A stretch of 21,569 bases of DNA from an uncultured Bacilli bacterium (GCA_944331815.1 CALVIQ010000044.1:1-21569); one strand, 5' to 3'; counted from the first letter of the stretch, positions 6,734 to 14,635 are shown. Made by a program: numbers and translations. The notes: a model not told the origin generated them from the letters alone.

Positions 6734-6874
6734 GTGATAAAAGGTATAATATTTGTAGATAACATATTAAGTATTCCTGCCAATTTTGACTTTAATCAAA
6801 CTTACAATACAGCCTTTATGATAAGAAACGATGCTTGCAAATATGAAATTACAATCAATACTGTTATAATATAA
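6734..6874 (+). CDS. Small protein of about 46 aa, unknown
   Basis: An open frame reads ...IIFVDNILSIPANFDFNQTYNTAFMIRNDACKYEITINTVII and stops at 6874, followed at once by a good terminator. An almost perfect ribosome binding site AAAGGTGGTGAT lies at 6727-6738, but no ATG, GTG or TTG stands at the right distance after it. In-frame GTG codons (6731, 6734) sit inside that site. The true start may be a rare ATA near 6746, or the gene may be damaged at its start. The composition (balanced, not repeat-like) and the signals around it argue that it is real. It diverges from the 5874-6638 gene. Confidence 0.45.
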   Translation: MIKGIIFVDNILSIPANFDFNQTYNTAFMIRNDACKYEITINTVII

Positions 6875-6900
6875 AAGAGAATTACTTCTCTTTTATTTTT
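6873..6900 (+). terminator. Terminator after the small ORF, facing PAP2
   Basis: AAAAGAGAA, TTAC loop, TTCTCTTTT, then ATTTTT on the plus strand. It lies between convergent genes and overlaps the PAP2 stop codon. Confidence 0.7.
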
Positions 6901-7463
6901 GGATAAACAAAATCAATAAAAAATAACAAATAACTAAGTGATATAATAAACCCTGCAATTACATCAGATGTATAATGAACACCTAAGTATATTCTACTAA
7001 TGCCTATCAAAATTATTAATAAGATTAATAATGCAACACCAATTGTTTTATATTTATAATCACTTTTCCATAATAAATAAACTAACAATCCATAAATAGC
7101 TAAACTTATCATAGCATGTCCACTAGGAAAACTATAGCCTGTTTCAGTAATTATATTTATATCAATTGGTCTTTCTCTTGAAAAAATTAATTTTAAAATA
7201 TAATTTAATGTAAAAACAGATAATAAATTAATTAAAAAAACTTTTCTTATTTTTTTCCACAATACAATGACTAAACAACTAAATAATATGCACCAAATAG
7301 GATCAGCAAAAAAAGTAATGAATTTCATTATGTTAGTCATAGTATCAGAAATAAATAATGAAATAATTGAATAAACAAAATCATCTATCCAAATTAAATA
7401 TTTATGAAAATAAACACCTAATAAAAAAACAATAAACAAAATAACACTTAAAATAGTTTTCAT
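6882..7463 (-). CDS. PAP2-family membrane phosphatase
   Basis: 193-aa integral membrane protein with about six hydrophobic segments and the complete acid-phosphatase signature: K91-x6-R98-P99 (KLIFSRERP), P113-S-G-H116, and S156-R157-x5-H163-x3-D167 (SRIYLGVHYTSD). The last histidine is the nucleophile and the site would face outward. Family members hydrolyse phosphatidic acid, phosphatidylglycerol phosphate or undecaprenyl pyrophosphate; the sequence alone does not choose between them. The start at 7463 has GGTGAT 3 nt upstream; it is a single-gene unit with its own extended -10 promoter. Confidence 0.9.
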   Translation of the reverse strand: MKTILSVILFIVFLLGVYFHKYLIWIDDFVYSIISLFISDTMTNIMKFITFFADPIWCILFSCLVIVLWKKIRKVFLINLLSVFTLNYILKLIFSRERPIDINIITETGYSFPSGHAMISLAIYGLLVYLLWKSDYKYKTIGVALLILLIILIGISRIYLGVHYTSDVIAGFIISLSYLLFFIDFVYPKIKEK

Positions 7464-7466
7464 ACT

Positions 7467-7487
7467 ATCACCATATCAATTATATCA
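7467..7487 (-). promoter_or_regulatory. PAP2 promoter (extended -10) and ribosome binding site
   Basis: Minus strand TGA-TATAAT at 7479-7487 with GGTGAT at 7467-7472. No clear -35. The stretch 7500-7610 between the genes shows nothing else I trust. Confidence 0.5.
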
Positions 7488-7610
7488 TATTATTTATAAA
7501 TTGATATGTTTTATTTATTGTTAATATTGGTAATAATATTATAATAAAAATAATATTTAAAATAAAACCTAAAATTAAATATAATATATTTTTCATAATA
7601 AATTATATTA

Positions 7611-7637
7611 AAAAACTGTAAAAAATTATTACAGTTT
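7611..7637 (-). terminator. Terminator of the phosphodiesterase operon
   Basis: On the minus strand AAACTGTAA, 7-nt loop, TTACAGTTT and a T run. It overlaps the stop codon of the pentapeptide gene. Confidence 0.8.
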
Positions 7638-8246
7638 AACATTTATATCTAAAAGAACAGCTAAATTAATAGCTTGATTGCTATTAACAGTTATTTTTTT
7701 TATACTTTTTAAATCAGTAGTTATATTAGTTATTATAGAAGTTGAGAAATCAATATTTTTAAAATCATTATTATAAAATTGGCTATTAGTAAAATTGCAA
7801 TCATCAATGATTAAATTATTACTTATAACTTCTAAAAAATTAGATTCTATAAAACTACTATTTTTAAATATACTATTTTTAATTTTCACATTAGAAAAAT
7901 TAATATATCTACATAAACAATTATCAAATAAACAATCAAATAAAGAAGATTCAATAAAATTAGTTCCCATCATTTTACAATTAATAAATTCACATCTTGT
8001 AATAGATATTTGTTCAAATTCTAAATTTGATAAATCACAATTTACTAATTTACAATCAATAAATTCTAGTTTTTTTATTTTATGTTTAGTAAAATCTACT
8101 TTTTCTATTTCACAACTATCAAATAATACTTCTTTACAGGCAATACTTCCCTCTTGATTTGTTATTTCAACATTATTAAAAATATAATTAGTTAATGAAT
8201 TAATAATATCTGTTTTATCAATTATTTTAATTATTGGTTTTTTCAT
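7629..8246 (-). CDS. Pentapeptide-repeat protein
   Basis: 205 aa, about residues 35-170 made of degenerate five-residue repeats with a hydrophobic centre (FDSCEIEKVDF, LEFIDCKLVNCDLSNLEF, CEFINCKMMGTNF, SLFDCLFDNC, SIFKNSSFIESNF). This builds a right-handed quadrilateral beta-helix. The C-terminal NQAINLAVLLDIN resembles the closing helix of Firmicutes Qnr-like members. Size is close to Qnr (about 218 aa), and the fold can mimic DNA, but gyrase protection is not shown. The start codon overlaps the stop of the upstream gene as ATGA (8243-8246), so translation is coupled. Third gene of the phosphodiesterase operon; cytoplasmic, no signal peptide. Confidence 0.85.
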   Translation of the reverse strand: MKKPIIKIIDKTDIINSLTNYIFNNVEITNQEGSIACKEVLFDSCEIEKVDFTKHKIKKLEFIDCKLVNCDLSNLEFEQISITRCEFINCKMMGTNFIESSLFDCLFDNCLCRYINFSNVKIKNSIFKNSSFIESNFLEVISNNLIIDDCNFTNSQFYNNDFKNIDFSTSIITNITTDLKSIKKITVNSNQAINLAVLLDINVKL

Positions 8247-8947
8247 TTGTTTATTTCCGAAATCATTTCATTATATTGATCTGATAATTGTTCACTATTA
8301 AAGTTTATACTTTCACCTTTAATAGACCAATCATTTTTATTTTTCACTAAAAAGTCAATTATTTCTTCTTCTTTTTCTATTCTGAAAACAAAATCGTCAA
8401 CTGTTTTTTCTATAGTTTCTCTTTTGTTTTTTAATTCTTTAGATTTTGCAAAATCAAAACTTTTATACAAATTAACATAAGAATCTTCCAAATTTTCATC
8501 AACTATATAAGCCATTATTGTTTCTTCTTTTAAATTACCTAACATTTCAGCTTCTAAATTTAAAATATTTTGCTTTGTTTTCTTTAAATATTCCTTTGAC
8601 TCTTTAAAATCTTTTCCATCATTTTTAAAATTTTCAATTGTTAATATAGAGGCTATTTTTTCATCATTTAAAATATTAGTAAAATCTAACACCTTATCAA
8701 AAACATCACCTAAATATTCTTTAGCAGAATTTTCAACAATAGCATATCCTTCTTCAGAAATTATTTTATTTAACTTTCCATATATTAAATCAAAATCATA
8801 TTGTTCTGCATATATTAAGCTATATAATTCATTTATTTCTTTTTTCACTTTACTTTCAACTAAAAATTGACGAATAATTAAAAATGCAATCATTCCAACT
8901 AATAATATTAAAAATATATTAATACCTATTTTAATTTTTTTGTTCAT
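8243..8947 (-). CDS. Membrane-anchored extracytoplasmic protein, unknown family (paralogue 2)
   Basis: 234 aa from the ATG at 8947, chosen because AAAGGAG lies 6 nt upstream; a longer reading from 8983 has no such site. One membrane segment at about residues 6-27, then a charged helical domain. Clearly paralogous to 3436-4131 along its whole length (YDFD, AKEYLGD, LTIENFKNDGKDF, DFLVKNKNDWSIKGE, QLSDQYNEMI). It overlaps the 3' end of the phosphodiesterase gene by 17 bp and the start of the pentapeptide gene by 4 bp, so the three are translated as one coupled set. Function unknown; a partner or sensor acting with the c-di-GMP enzyme is inferred from position. Confidence 0.75.
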   Translation of the reverse strand: MNKKIKIGINIFLILLVGMIAFLIIRQFLVESKVKKEINELYSLIYAEQYDFDLIYGKLNKIISEEGYAIVENSAKEYLGDVFDKVLDFTNILNDEKIASILTIENFKNDGKDFKESKEYLKKTKQNILNLEAEMLGNLKEETIMAYIVDENLEDSYVNLYKSFDFAKSKELKNKRETIEKTVDDFVFRIEKEEEIIDFLVKNKNDWSIKGESINFNSEQLSDQYNEMISEINK

Positions 8948-11114
8948 TTTCTTCTCCTTTAACAAATTTTTTAAATTGTTCAATTTCTAATGGTTTTGAA
9001 AAATAATACCCTTGAATAATATCACAATTTAATTTTTTCAAATAATCTAATTGTTCTTGTGTTTCTACTCCTTCGGCTGTCAAATTTAAATTTAATGATT
9101 TACCTAATTTAATAACATATTTTAAAATTTCTTTACCTTTTTCTGATTCATCGATTATAAAACTACGATCTATTTTAATTCCATCAATATCTAATGATTT
9201 TAGCATAGAAATAGAGGAATATCCTGTTCCAAAATCATCAACTAATATTTTAAATTTAGATTTTTTTATTTTTTTAATAACTTTTTGAATTATCGTATTA
9301 TCTGATAAAATTGTACCTTCTGTTATTTCTAGCTCTATTTCTTCTTTTGTTATATTATATTTTTTCATTATTTCTTCATATTCTTCAACCAAATTAAATT
9401 GTTCAATTTTTTTTCTTGAAACATTAACTGAAACTGGACCTATAAAAATATTATTCTTCTTAAATTCATTAATTATTTTACAAACTTTTGCAAAAACATA
9501 AGAATCAAGAGTTGTGATAAACCCTGTTTCTTCAGCTATTGGAATAAATACAGTTGGACTAATAAATTTACCATTTTCTTTTAATCTTAGTAATGCTTCT
9601 GAACCAATCATTTTATTAGTTCTACAATCAAATTTTGGTTGTAGATATATTTCTAATATATCATTTTCTAAAGCATTAATTAATTTATCCAATATCACTT
9701 TATTTTCAACCATATCATAAACCATTTTATCTTCATAAACAGAATAAAACAAATTATGATCATTTTTGGCTATTTTCCATGCAATTATTGCTTTATTTTC
9801 TGCAATCTCAAAATCATCATCATAAAATGATTCATATATTCCAAATGTTGAAGTTAATACAAAATCACTATCTTTTATTTTTATTTGTTTTATATTATTA
9901 TATATTTTATTTATACAAGACAAAATTGTTTTTTCACCATGATGCTTTAAACAAATTAAAAAATGATCAGCTGTTTTTCGACAATGAAAACCATCTTTAT
10001 TTGTTTCATTCAAAATATTATATATTTTATTTAATACTTCATTACTTACACTATATCCATACAACGTATTTAATAATTTAAAATTATTAATATCAAAAAC
10101 TATCAATGTTTTATTATGTTTTATTTTATCATATTCTTCTTTAAATTTTTCATAAGAATACCCACCAGTTAATTTATCAATATAAACAACATTATATAAT
10201 TTTTTGTTTTTTAAATATAATACTAAAGATATTGTTAAGAATATTATTAAAAATATTACAATTAAATAAATTGACACCAATAAAGTAGAAATCATAATTT
10301 CATTATATATATTATCAATAGTAGAAACTGGTACTACGGTTAATATATACCAATCATTTATTCCAAGAGGTGTATAATACATTTGTTTATAAGAATCATT
10401 ATAAAATATAATATTATTGCTGTTTAAATTTCTAAAATCTTGTTCTAATAATTGAACAACATCTATATTTTTTATATTTGATTTTATCATTGCATCAAAT
10501 ATATTATCAAATTCATAAAAACTATTTTGATTATTAGATTTTAATATCTTATTACCCTTGCTATCAACTATATAAGTATATCCATCATTATTAAATGAAG
10601 GAACAGATAATTTATCAATTAAATTATATAAATCATAAGAAAAAAATACTGTTGCTTCCTTATCTTTTATATTTTCTCCAATAAATATACTCATTTCTTT
10701 ATTAATAGGATCTTTATCTAGTATTATGACACTACCTTTATTTTCTAAATTATCATAATAATTTTCATTTTTTATTTCAACTTTATCTTCAGTTATATAA
10801 ATTGTTTTTTCTTTAGAAACTACTCCTACATTTTTATAATTATTTGTATCATAAATATTTTGTAATAAAGGAATAATTTCTTCGTCATAATTTTTTAAAG
10901 ATAATGTATTAGCAAGTTGTTTTACTAAATCTTGTTGTTTTTCTATTTCACTTTCAACTACTAATTTATTTTGATTTCCAACTTCAGTTAACATAACTTT
11001 TATTTGTTCATTTAATTTATTATTTAAATTATTAGAATAAACACTAAAACCAATTAAAATTAAAATAATTAACAAACAAGAAATAATTATATATTTGATA
11101 AAGTTGTTTTTCAT
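8931..11114 (-). CDS. Transmembrane c-di-GMP phosphodiesterase (degenerate GGDEF, intact EAL)
   Basis: 727 aa. TM1 (about 8-26), an extracytoplasmic sensor region to about 270 of dCache-like size, TM2 (about 274-301), then GGDEF (about 310-470) and EAL (about 478-715). The GGDEF active site is KTADHF (380-385), so cyclase activity is lost. The EAL domain keeps its catalytic set: E506 (EALLR), N564, E596 (EITE), D626-D627 (DDFGTG), K647 (KIDR), E681 (EGVET) and Q701 (QGYYFSKP). It should hydrolyse c-di-GMP in response to an outside signal. The start is the ATG at 11114 with GGTGGT 5 nt upstream; a TTG at 11126 lies too close to the promoter. First gene of the operon. Confidence 0.9.
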   Translation of the reverse strand: MKNNFIKYIIISCLLIILILIGFSVYSNNLNNKLNEQIKVMLTEVGNQNKLVVESEIEKQQDLVKQLANTLSLKNYDEEIIPLLQNIYDTNNYKNVGVVSKEKTIYITEDKVEIKNENYYDNLENKGSVIILDKDPINKEMSIFIGENIKDKEATVFFSYDLYNLIDKLSVPSFNNDGYTYIVDSKGNKILKSNNQNSFYEFDNIFDAMIKSNIKNIDVVQLLEQDFRNLNSNNIIFYNDSYKQMYYTPLGINDWYILTVVPVSTIDNIYNEIMISTLLVSIYLIVIFLIIFLTISLVLYLKNKKLYNVVYIDKLTGGYSYEKFKEEYDKIKHNKTLIVFDINNFKLLNTLYGYSVSNEVLNKIYNILNETNKDGFHCRKTADHFLICLKHHGEKTILSCINKIYNNIKQIKIKDSDFVLTSTFGIYESFYDDDFEIAENKAIIAWKIAKNDHNLFYSVYEDKMVYDMVENKVILDKLINALENDILEIYLQPKFDCRTNKMIGSEALLRLKENGKFISPTVFIPIAEETGFITTLDSYVFAKVCKIINEFKKNNIFIGPVSVNVSRKKIEQFNLVEEYEEIMKKYNITKEEIELEITEGTILSDNTIIQKVIKKIKKSKFKILVDDFGTGYSSISMLKSLDIDGIKIDRSFIIDESEKGKEILKYVIKLGKSLNLNLTAEGVETQEQLDYLKKLNCDIIQGYYFSKPLEIEQFKKFVKGEENEQKN

Positions 11115-11130
11115 TAGTACCACCAATTAT

Positions 11131-11139
11131 ATTATATCA
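11131..11139 (-). promoter_or_regulatory. Extended -10 of the phosphodiesterase operon
   Basis: Minus strand TGA-TATAAT at 11131-11139, about 17 bp from the ATG; a second overlapping TATAAT lies at 11127-11132. No convincing -35. Confidence 0.5.
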
Positions 11140-11146
11140 CATATTG

Positions 11147-11174
11147 AAAAAAGAAGTATTAAATTTATACTCCT
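11147..11174 (-). terminator. Terminator of aspS
   Basis: On the minus strand AGGAGTAT, 7-nt loop, ATACTTCT (one G-U pair) and a T run. Confidence 0.7.
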
Positions 11175-11217
11175 TTTTAACAATGTCCACCACCATTATA
11201 TTTTTTTAGTAATTTTC

Positions 11218-12954
11218 TTAATTATTTATTTTTATACCTAATTCTTTTAATTGTTTTTCATCAACTACATTAGGACATTCACTCATTAAGTCAGATGCAC
11301 TAGCTGTTTTAGGGAATGCAATAACATCTCTTATATTTTCTGTATTTGTAAGTAACATTGTTAATCTATCTAAACCTAACGCTAAACCGCCATGTGGAGG
11401 GGTTCCATATTTTAATGCATCAACAAAGAAACCAAATTTTTCTTTAATTTGTTCATCAGTTAATTCTAATGCTTCAAACATTTTCTTTTGAACTTCTTGA
11501 TCATGAATTCTAATACTTCCCCCACCTGCTTCATAACCATTAATTACAATATCGTAAGCTTTAGAATAACAGTTAGCTTTATCAGTTAACAATTTATCGA
11601 TATCACTATCTTTTGGAGCAGTAAAAGGATGATGACAAGCTACATATCTATTTTCTTCTTCACTATATTCAAATGATGGAAAATCAACAACCCATAATAA
11701 TTCATAATTATTACTTATTAAATTTAATTGTTTGCCTAAACATAATCTTAAAGCTCCTAATGCTTGTTTTACAACTTGTTTTTTATCAGATATAATTAAA
11801 ACTAAATCATTATTTTCTAAATTTAATTTGTATTTTAAATTATCTAATTCATCTTTAGTAATTACTTTAGCAATACTACCAGTTACTTCATTATCAATTT
11901 TTAAGTAAGCTAAACCCTTTGCTTTATATGTTTTAACAAATTCAGTTAACTTATCAATATCTTTTCTTGAAAATTTATCTGCACTATTTTTAATAACTAA
12001 ACAATTAATAATACCATTATTATTTAATACATCTTTAAAAATAGTAAATTCTGTATCTTTAAAAATATCAGTTACATCATTAATTTTCATATCAAATCTT
12101 AAATCAGGTTTATCAGATCCATAATAATTTATAGCATCATCATATTTCATTCTTTTCAAAGGTAATTTAATATCAATATTTTTTACTTGTTTAAATATAT
12201 AAGCAATTAAGCCTTCAGTTAAATTCATAACATCATCTTCAGTTACAAAACTCATTTCCATATCAACTTGCGTAAATTCAGGCTGTCTATCAGCTCTTAG
12301 ATCTTCATCTCTAAAACATTTAGCAATTTGAAAATATCTTTCCATACCACCAACCATTAATAATTGTTTAAATATTTGTGGTGATTGAGGTAAAGCATAA
12401 AATCTACCATTAAATATTCTCGAAGGAACTAAATAGTCTCTTGCTCCTTCAGGTGTACTTTTACACAAAATTGGAGTTTCAATTTCTAAGAAATTTAATT
12501 TGTTTAAATATTCTCTTATAGCAAAAGTAATTTTATGTCTAGCCTCTAACTTTTCTTTTATTTCACTTCTTCTTAAATCTAAATAACGATATTTTAATCT
12601 TGTATCTTCTAAAGCAGTAGTATCATTTAGATTAAAAGGTAAATCAATACTAGTATTTAATATTTTTAATTCATTAATGATAACTTCAATATCACCAGTT
12701 AATAAATTTTTATTTTTACTTTCTCTTTCAGTTATATTTCCTACTACTTTAATAACATATTCATTTTTTAATGATTCAGCTAAATCATAATATTTATTAT
12801 CAGGCTTAACGACTAATTGAATAATACCACTTCTATCTCTTAAATCAATAAAAATCAATCCACCTAAATTTCTTTTTTTAGCAACCCAACCATATAATGT
12901 TACTATTTCACCTACATTTTTAATATTAAAATCTGTATTATTATTAACTTTCAT
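11218..12954 (-). CDS. aspS: Aspartyl-tRNA synthetase
   Basis: 578 aa, close to the usual ~590 of bacterial AspRS. It charges tRNA-Asp with aspartate. The N-terminal OB anticodon-binding domain (1-105) is followed by the class II core with STPEGARDYLVPSR (166-179), motif 2 FRDEDLRADRQPEFTQ (214-229), a bacterial GAD insertion in the middle, HHPFTAPK, and motif 3 GGLALGLDRL near the C-terminus. Leu30 in KKRNLGG is at the place where discriminating enzymes have Leu and Asn-tolerant ones His, so it is probably tRNA-Asp specific (inference). hisS, its common partner in Bacilli, is not adjacent. Expression is under a T-box (12971-13165). The start at 12954 has AGGAGG 5-7 nt upstream. Confidence 0.97.
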   Translation of the reverse strand: MKVNNNTDFNIKNVGEIVTLYGWVAKKRNLGGLIFIDLRDRSGIIQLVVKPDNKYYDLAESLKNEYVIKVVGNITERESKNKNLLTGDIEVIINELKILNTSIDLPFNLNDTTALEDTRLKYRYLDLRRSEIKEKLEARHKITFAIREYLNKLNFLEIETPILCKSTPEGARDYLVPSRIFNGRFYALPQSPQIFKQLLMVGGMERYFQIAKCFRDEDLRADRQPEFTQVDMEMSFVTEDDVMNLTEGLIAYIFKQVKNIDIKLPLKRMKYDDAINYYGSDKPDLRFDMKINDVTDIFKDTEFTIFKDVLNNNGIINCLVIKNSADKFSRKDIDKLTEFVKTYKAKGLAYLKIDNEVTGSIAKVITKDELDNLKYKLNLENNDLVLIISDKKQVVKQALGALRLCLGKQLNLISNNYELLWVVDFPSFEYSEEENRYVACHHPFTAPKDSDIDKLLTDKANCYSKAYDIVINGYEAGGGSIRIHDQEVQKKMFEALELTDEQIKEKFGFFVDALKYGTPPHGGLALGLDRLTMLLTNTENIRDVIAFPKTASASDLMSECPNVVDEKQLKELGIKINN

Positions 12955-12970
12955 AAATCCTCCTATAATT

Positions 12971-13165
12971 AAAAAAATCCTATAAACATAAGGACGAATT
13001 ATTTCGCGGTGCCACCTTATTTCATAGAATTCTATGCTCTTAAATCTTTAACGGGATTAACCGGTTATTTTATAGTTTGCTGTCTTTCTATATATTTCTT
13101 AACTGATTTACACCAAACATCAGCTCTCTAAATAATCAATATATATACTCTTTCAAACAAATATT
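12971..13165 (-). promoter_or_regulatory. T-box riboswitch, Asp-specific, controlling aspS
   Basis: On the minus strand the T-box core AAGGTGGCACCGCG lies at 13005-13018 and its antiterminator partner CGTCCTT just after. The alternative terminator TCCTTAT-GTTT-ATAGGA with seven T is at 12971-12994. The UGGC of the core pairs with a GCCA acceptor end, matching the G73 of tRNA-Asp. In Stem I an AGTA motif faces GAA, followed by the specifier GAC (13082-13084, Asp) and A; the base helix is GTTTG/CAAAC. Uncharged tRNA-Asp would prevent termination. Stem I is short, with no obvious k-turn. Confidence 0.92.
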
Positions 13166-13171
13166 AAGTAT

Positions 13172-13199
13172 ATTGTATCATATTTTTAAAACTTGTCAA
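13172..13199 (-). promoter_or_regulatory. Promoter of the aspS T-box leader
   Basis: Minus strand TTGACA (13194-13199), 16 bp, TGA-TACAAT (-10 at 13172-13177). Confidence 0.8.
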
Positions 13200-13212
13200 T
13201 ACTAATAATATG

Positions 13213-13239
13213 TGCTATAATTTTGTATTAGAAATGAGG
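13213..13239 (+). promoter_or_regulatory. Extended -10 promoter and ribosome binding site of the 13244 ORF
   Basis: TGC-TATAAT at 13213-13221 and GAGG at 13236-13239 on the plus strand, divergent from the aspS promoter. Confidence 0.45.
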
Positions 13240-13243
13240 CGAT

Positions 13244-13375
13244 ATTATCAAAAATTTAAGTATTGTTGCAATTGGTTTAACTATTTCAACTGTTTTATTT
13301 CTTGTTTTATCACCTATTATTATACTTTTAATATTATTAAGATTATGCACTAAAAAATTAATGGAAACTCGTTAA
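13244..13375 (+). CDS. 43-aa small membrane protein with a non-ATG start
   Basis: An open frame from ATT (13244) or ATC (13247) encodes a short basic N-terminus (IIKNL), a long hydrophobic stretch (SIVAIGLTISTVLFLVLSPIIILLILL) and a basic tail (RLCTKKLMETR). This is a single-span membrane protein by shape. An extended -10 promoter and GAGG site precede it, and no ATG/GTG/TTG is available in frame. The ATG at 13234 belongs to another frame that gives a Tyr/Cys/Asn-rich 39-residue product ending in mid-segment, which I reject. Its stop overlaps that of the convergent gene at 13372 by a few bases. Function unknown. Confidence 0.5.
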   Translation: MIKNLSIVAIGLTISTVLFLVLSPIIILLILLRLCTKKLMETR

Positions 13376-14238
13376 TTTTTTTTTGATAGAATTTTAGCAC
13401 GTTCAATTGAAATTTGTTTAAATAAATCAACGTTATCTTCTCTAAATAATTTTATATGCTTATCACCTGAAACACATTTATCTATTCCATATTTTTTTAT
13501 TCTTATTAATTGATTTTCTGGTAAAGAAATTGCTGTAGACCTATATAAAATTCTTATATCATTCTTTATTCGTTCTAATATTTGTTGTGGTGATTCTTCA
13601 GTATTAAATTTATCAAGCAATAATGTTGTACGCACATCATAAAATTTTTCATCAAAAAAATTATTATAAAACTTTAATTTATTAATTCGGAAATTAGTAG
13701 GATCATATAGAAAATATTCATATTGTCCGTTATTATTTGATATAATTAAAGTTTCAACATGATTTGCTTGTTCAATAGCACTATTAATCGATTCTTTATT
13801 TATTAAATTAGCAGATGATACAAATGATTCATCCATTTTAAAATTTGTCCCAATAGAATAACTTTTAATGTCAGGTCTTAATTCTTTTAAAATATCTATA
13901 AAATTTAATTCAATATTATAACATACACCTTTACCTAATGGAATTGAAACACCTATTAAATTAGTCATTAATTCTTCTTTATCAATTTCATAAGCAAAAT
14001 AACCATCTTTTGATAATATTCCATTCCATAATAAATAATAATATATTGAAAAATAAGTTTCTATTCTATTATCAGAACCTGCAATTTTTTTTATTAACAA
14101 AGCTTCTCGTGAAACTAATAATCTATACATATGATATAAATTACTTGTTTTTATTTGATTAGCATTTTTTCTTCTAAAATTTATAATATCAATATAACTT
14201 TGCTGTTTATCTTTAATTAAATCTTCAAAACTTTTCAT
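13372..14238 (-). CDS. Transglutaminase/papain-like fold protein
   Basis: 288 aa from the ATG at 14238. That start has AGGGTGAT at the right distance and lies just after the promoter; the longer frame from 14289 would begin upstream of the -10. Three conserved-looking spots suggest a Cys-His-Asp triad of the transglutaminase-like superfamily: C106 (GKGVCYN), H160 (NHVETL) and D179 (LYDPTNF). Such domains act as cysteine proteases, amidases or crosslinkers. The N-terminal ~70 residues are helical with no signal peptide, so it appears cytoplasmic, which is less common for the family. No partner gene is obvious. Family assignment rests on motif spacing only. Confidence 0.6.
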   Translation of the reverse strand: MKSFEDLIKDKQQSYIDIINFRRKNANQIKTSNLYHMYRLLVSREALLIKKIAGSDNRIETYFSIYYYLLWNGILSKDGYFAYEIDKEELMTNLIGVSIPLGKGVCYNIELNFIDILKELRPDIKSYSIGTNFKMDESFVSSANLINKESINSAIEQANHVETLIISNNNGQYEYFLYDPTNFRINKLKFYNNFFDEKFYDVRTTLLLDKFNTEESPQQILERIKNDIRILYRSTAISLPENQLIRIKKYGIDKCVSGDKHIKLFREDNVDLFKQISIERAKILSKKN

Positions 14239-14260
14239 ACTATCACCCTTCCGGTACGGT

Positions 14261-14289
14261 ACTATATCATAATAAAAATAGTTTGTCAA
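14261..14289 (-). promoter_or_regulatory. Promoter of the transglutaminase-like gene
   Basis: Minus strand TTGACA (14284-14289), 17 bp, TATAGT (14261-14266) preceded by TGA. GGTACGGTAC, a tandem GGTAC, lies right at the predicted start. Confidence 0.75.
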
Positions 14290-14349
14290 ATTAATTATTT
14301 ATAATAATTTTTATTAAAATTATATATTATTTTAAAATTAAATAACAAA

Positions 14350-14376
14350 AAAACTAAAAATTATTATTTTAGTTTT
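14350..14376 (-). terminator. Terminator of the 73-aa membrane protein gene
   Basis: On the minus strand AAAACTAAAA, 7-nt loop, TTTTAGTTTT and more T. It overlaps the stop codon. Confidence 0.75.
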
Positions 14377-14585
14377 TTCAATTCTTTATTAACATCATAT
14401 GTTATTTTTCCAGAAATAAAAGAATTTCCTAACATCAATGCTCCTGAAAAATATCTTATAGCAGGTTCCTGCGCTAAAATTCCGGTTGCAAAAGCTGTAC
14501 TCATTAAAGCAAATGATGAAGTTGCAAAAATACCTAAATTTCTAGTTATTCTTAATATTCCTTTATCTGTTTGTAACTCATCCAT
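14364..14585 (-). CDS. Small membrane protein, unknown
   Basis: 73 aa from the ATG at 14585, selected for its AGAGGTGAT site; the longer frame to 14615 overlaps the promoter. Two weakly hydrophobic segments (LGIFATSSFALMSTAFATGIL and YFSGALMLGNSFISG) joined by a short polar loop suggest a hairpin-like membrane protein with a Lys-rich cytoplasmic tail. I recognise no family. Own promoter and terminator, so a single-gene unit. Confidence 0.65.
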   Translation of the reverse strand: MDELQTDKGILRITRNLGIFATSSFALMSTAFATGILAQEPAIRYFSGALMLGNSFISGKITYDVNKELKKLK

Positions 14586-14606
14586 AGCATCACCTCTAGT
14601 AAAGAT

Positions 14607-14635
14607 ATTATACAATATTTTTTATAATTATTCAA
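14607..14635 (-). promoter_or_regulatory. Promoter of the 73-aa membrane protein gene
   Basis: Minus strand TTGAAT (14630-14635), 17 bp, TATAAT (14607-14612). Confidence 0.7.

Noticed and set aside
7480..7596. 38-codon hydrophobic minus-strand ORF upstream of PAP2
   Set aside because: No ribosome binding site, it overlaps the PAP2 promoter, and its hydrophobicity follows from T-rich DNA.
8243..8245. Possible use of TGA as Trp (Mycoplasma-type code)
   Set aside because: TGA ends genes at sensible overlaps (8243-8246 ATGA; permease B stop) and TGG encodes Trp throughout, so the standard bacterial code fits.
11175..11217. Short minus-strand frame ending KLLKKYNGGGHC after aspS, recalling a DHH-family GGGH motif
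   Set aside because: Only about a dozen codons after a stop, without a start; chance cannot be excluded.
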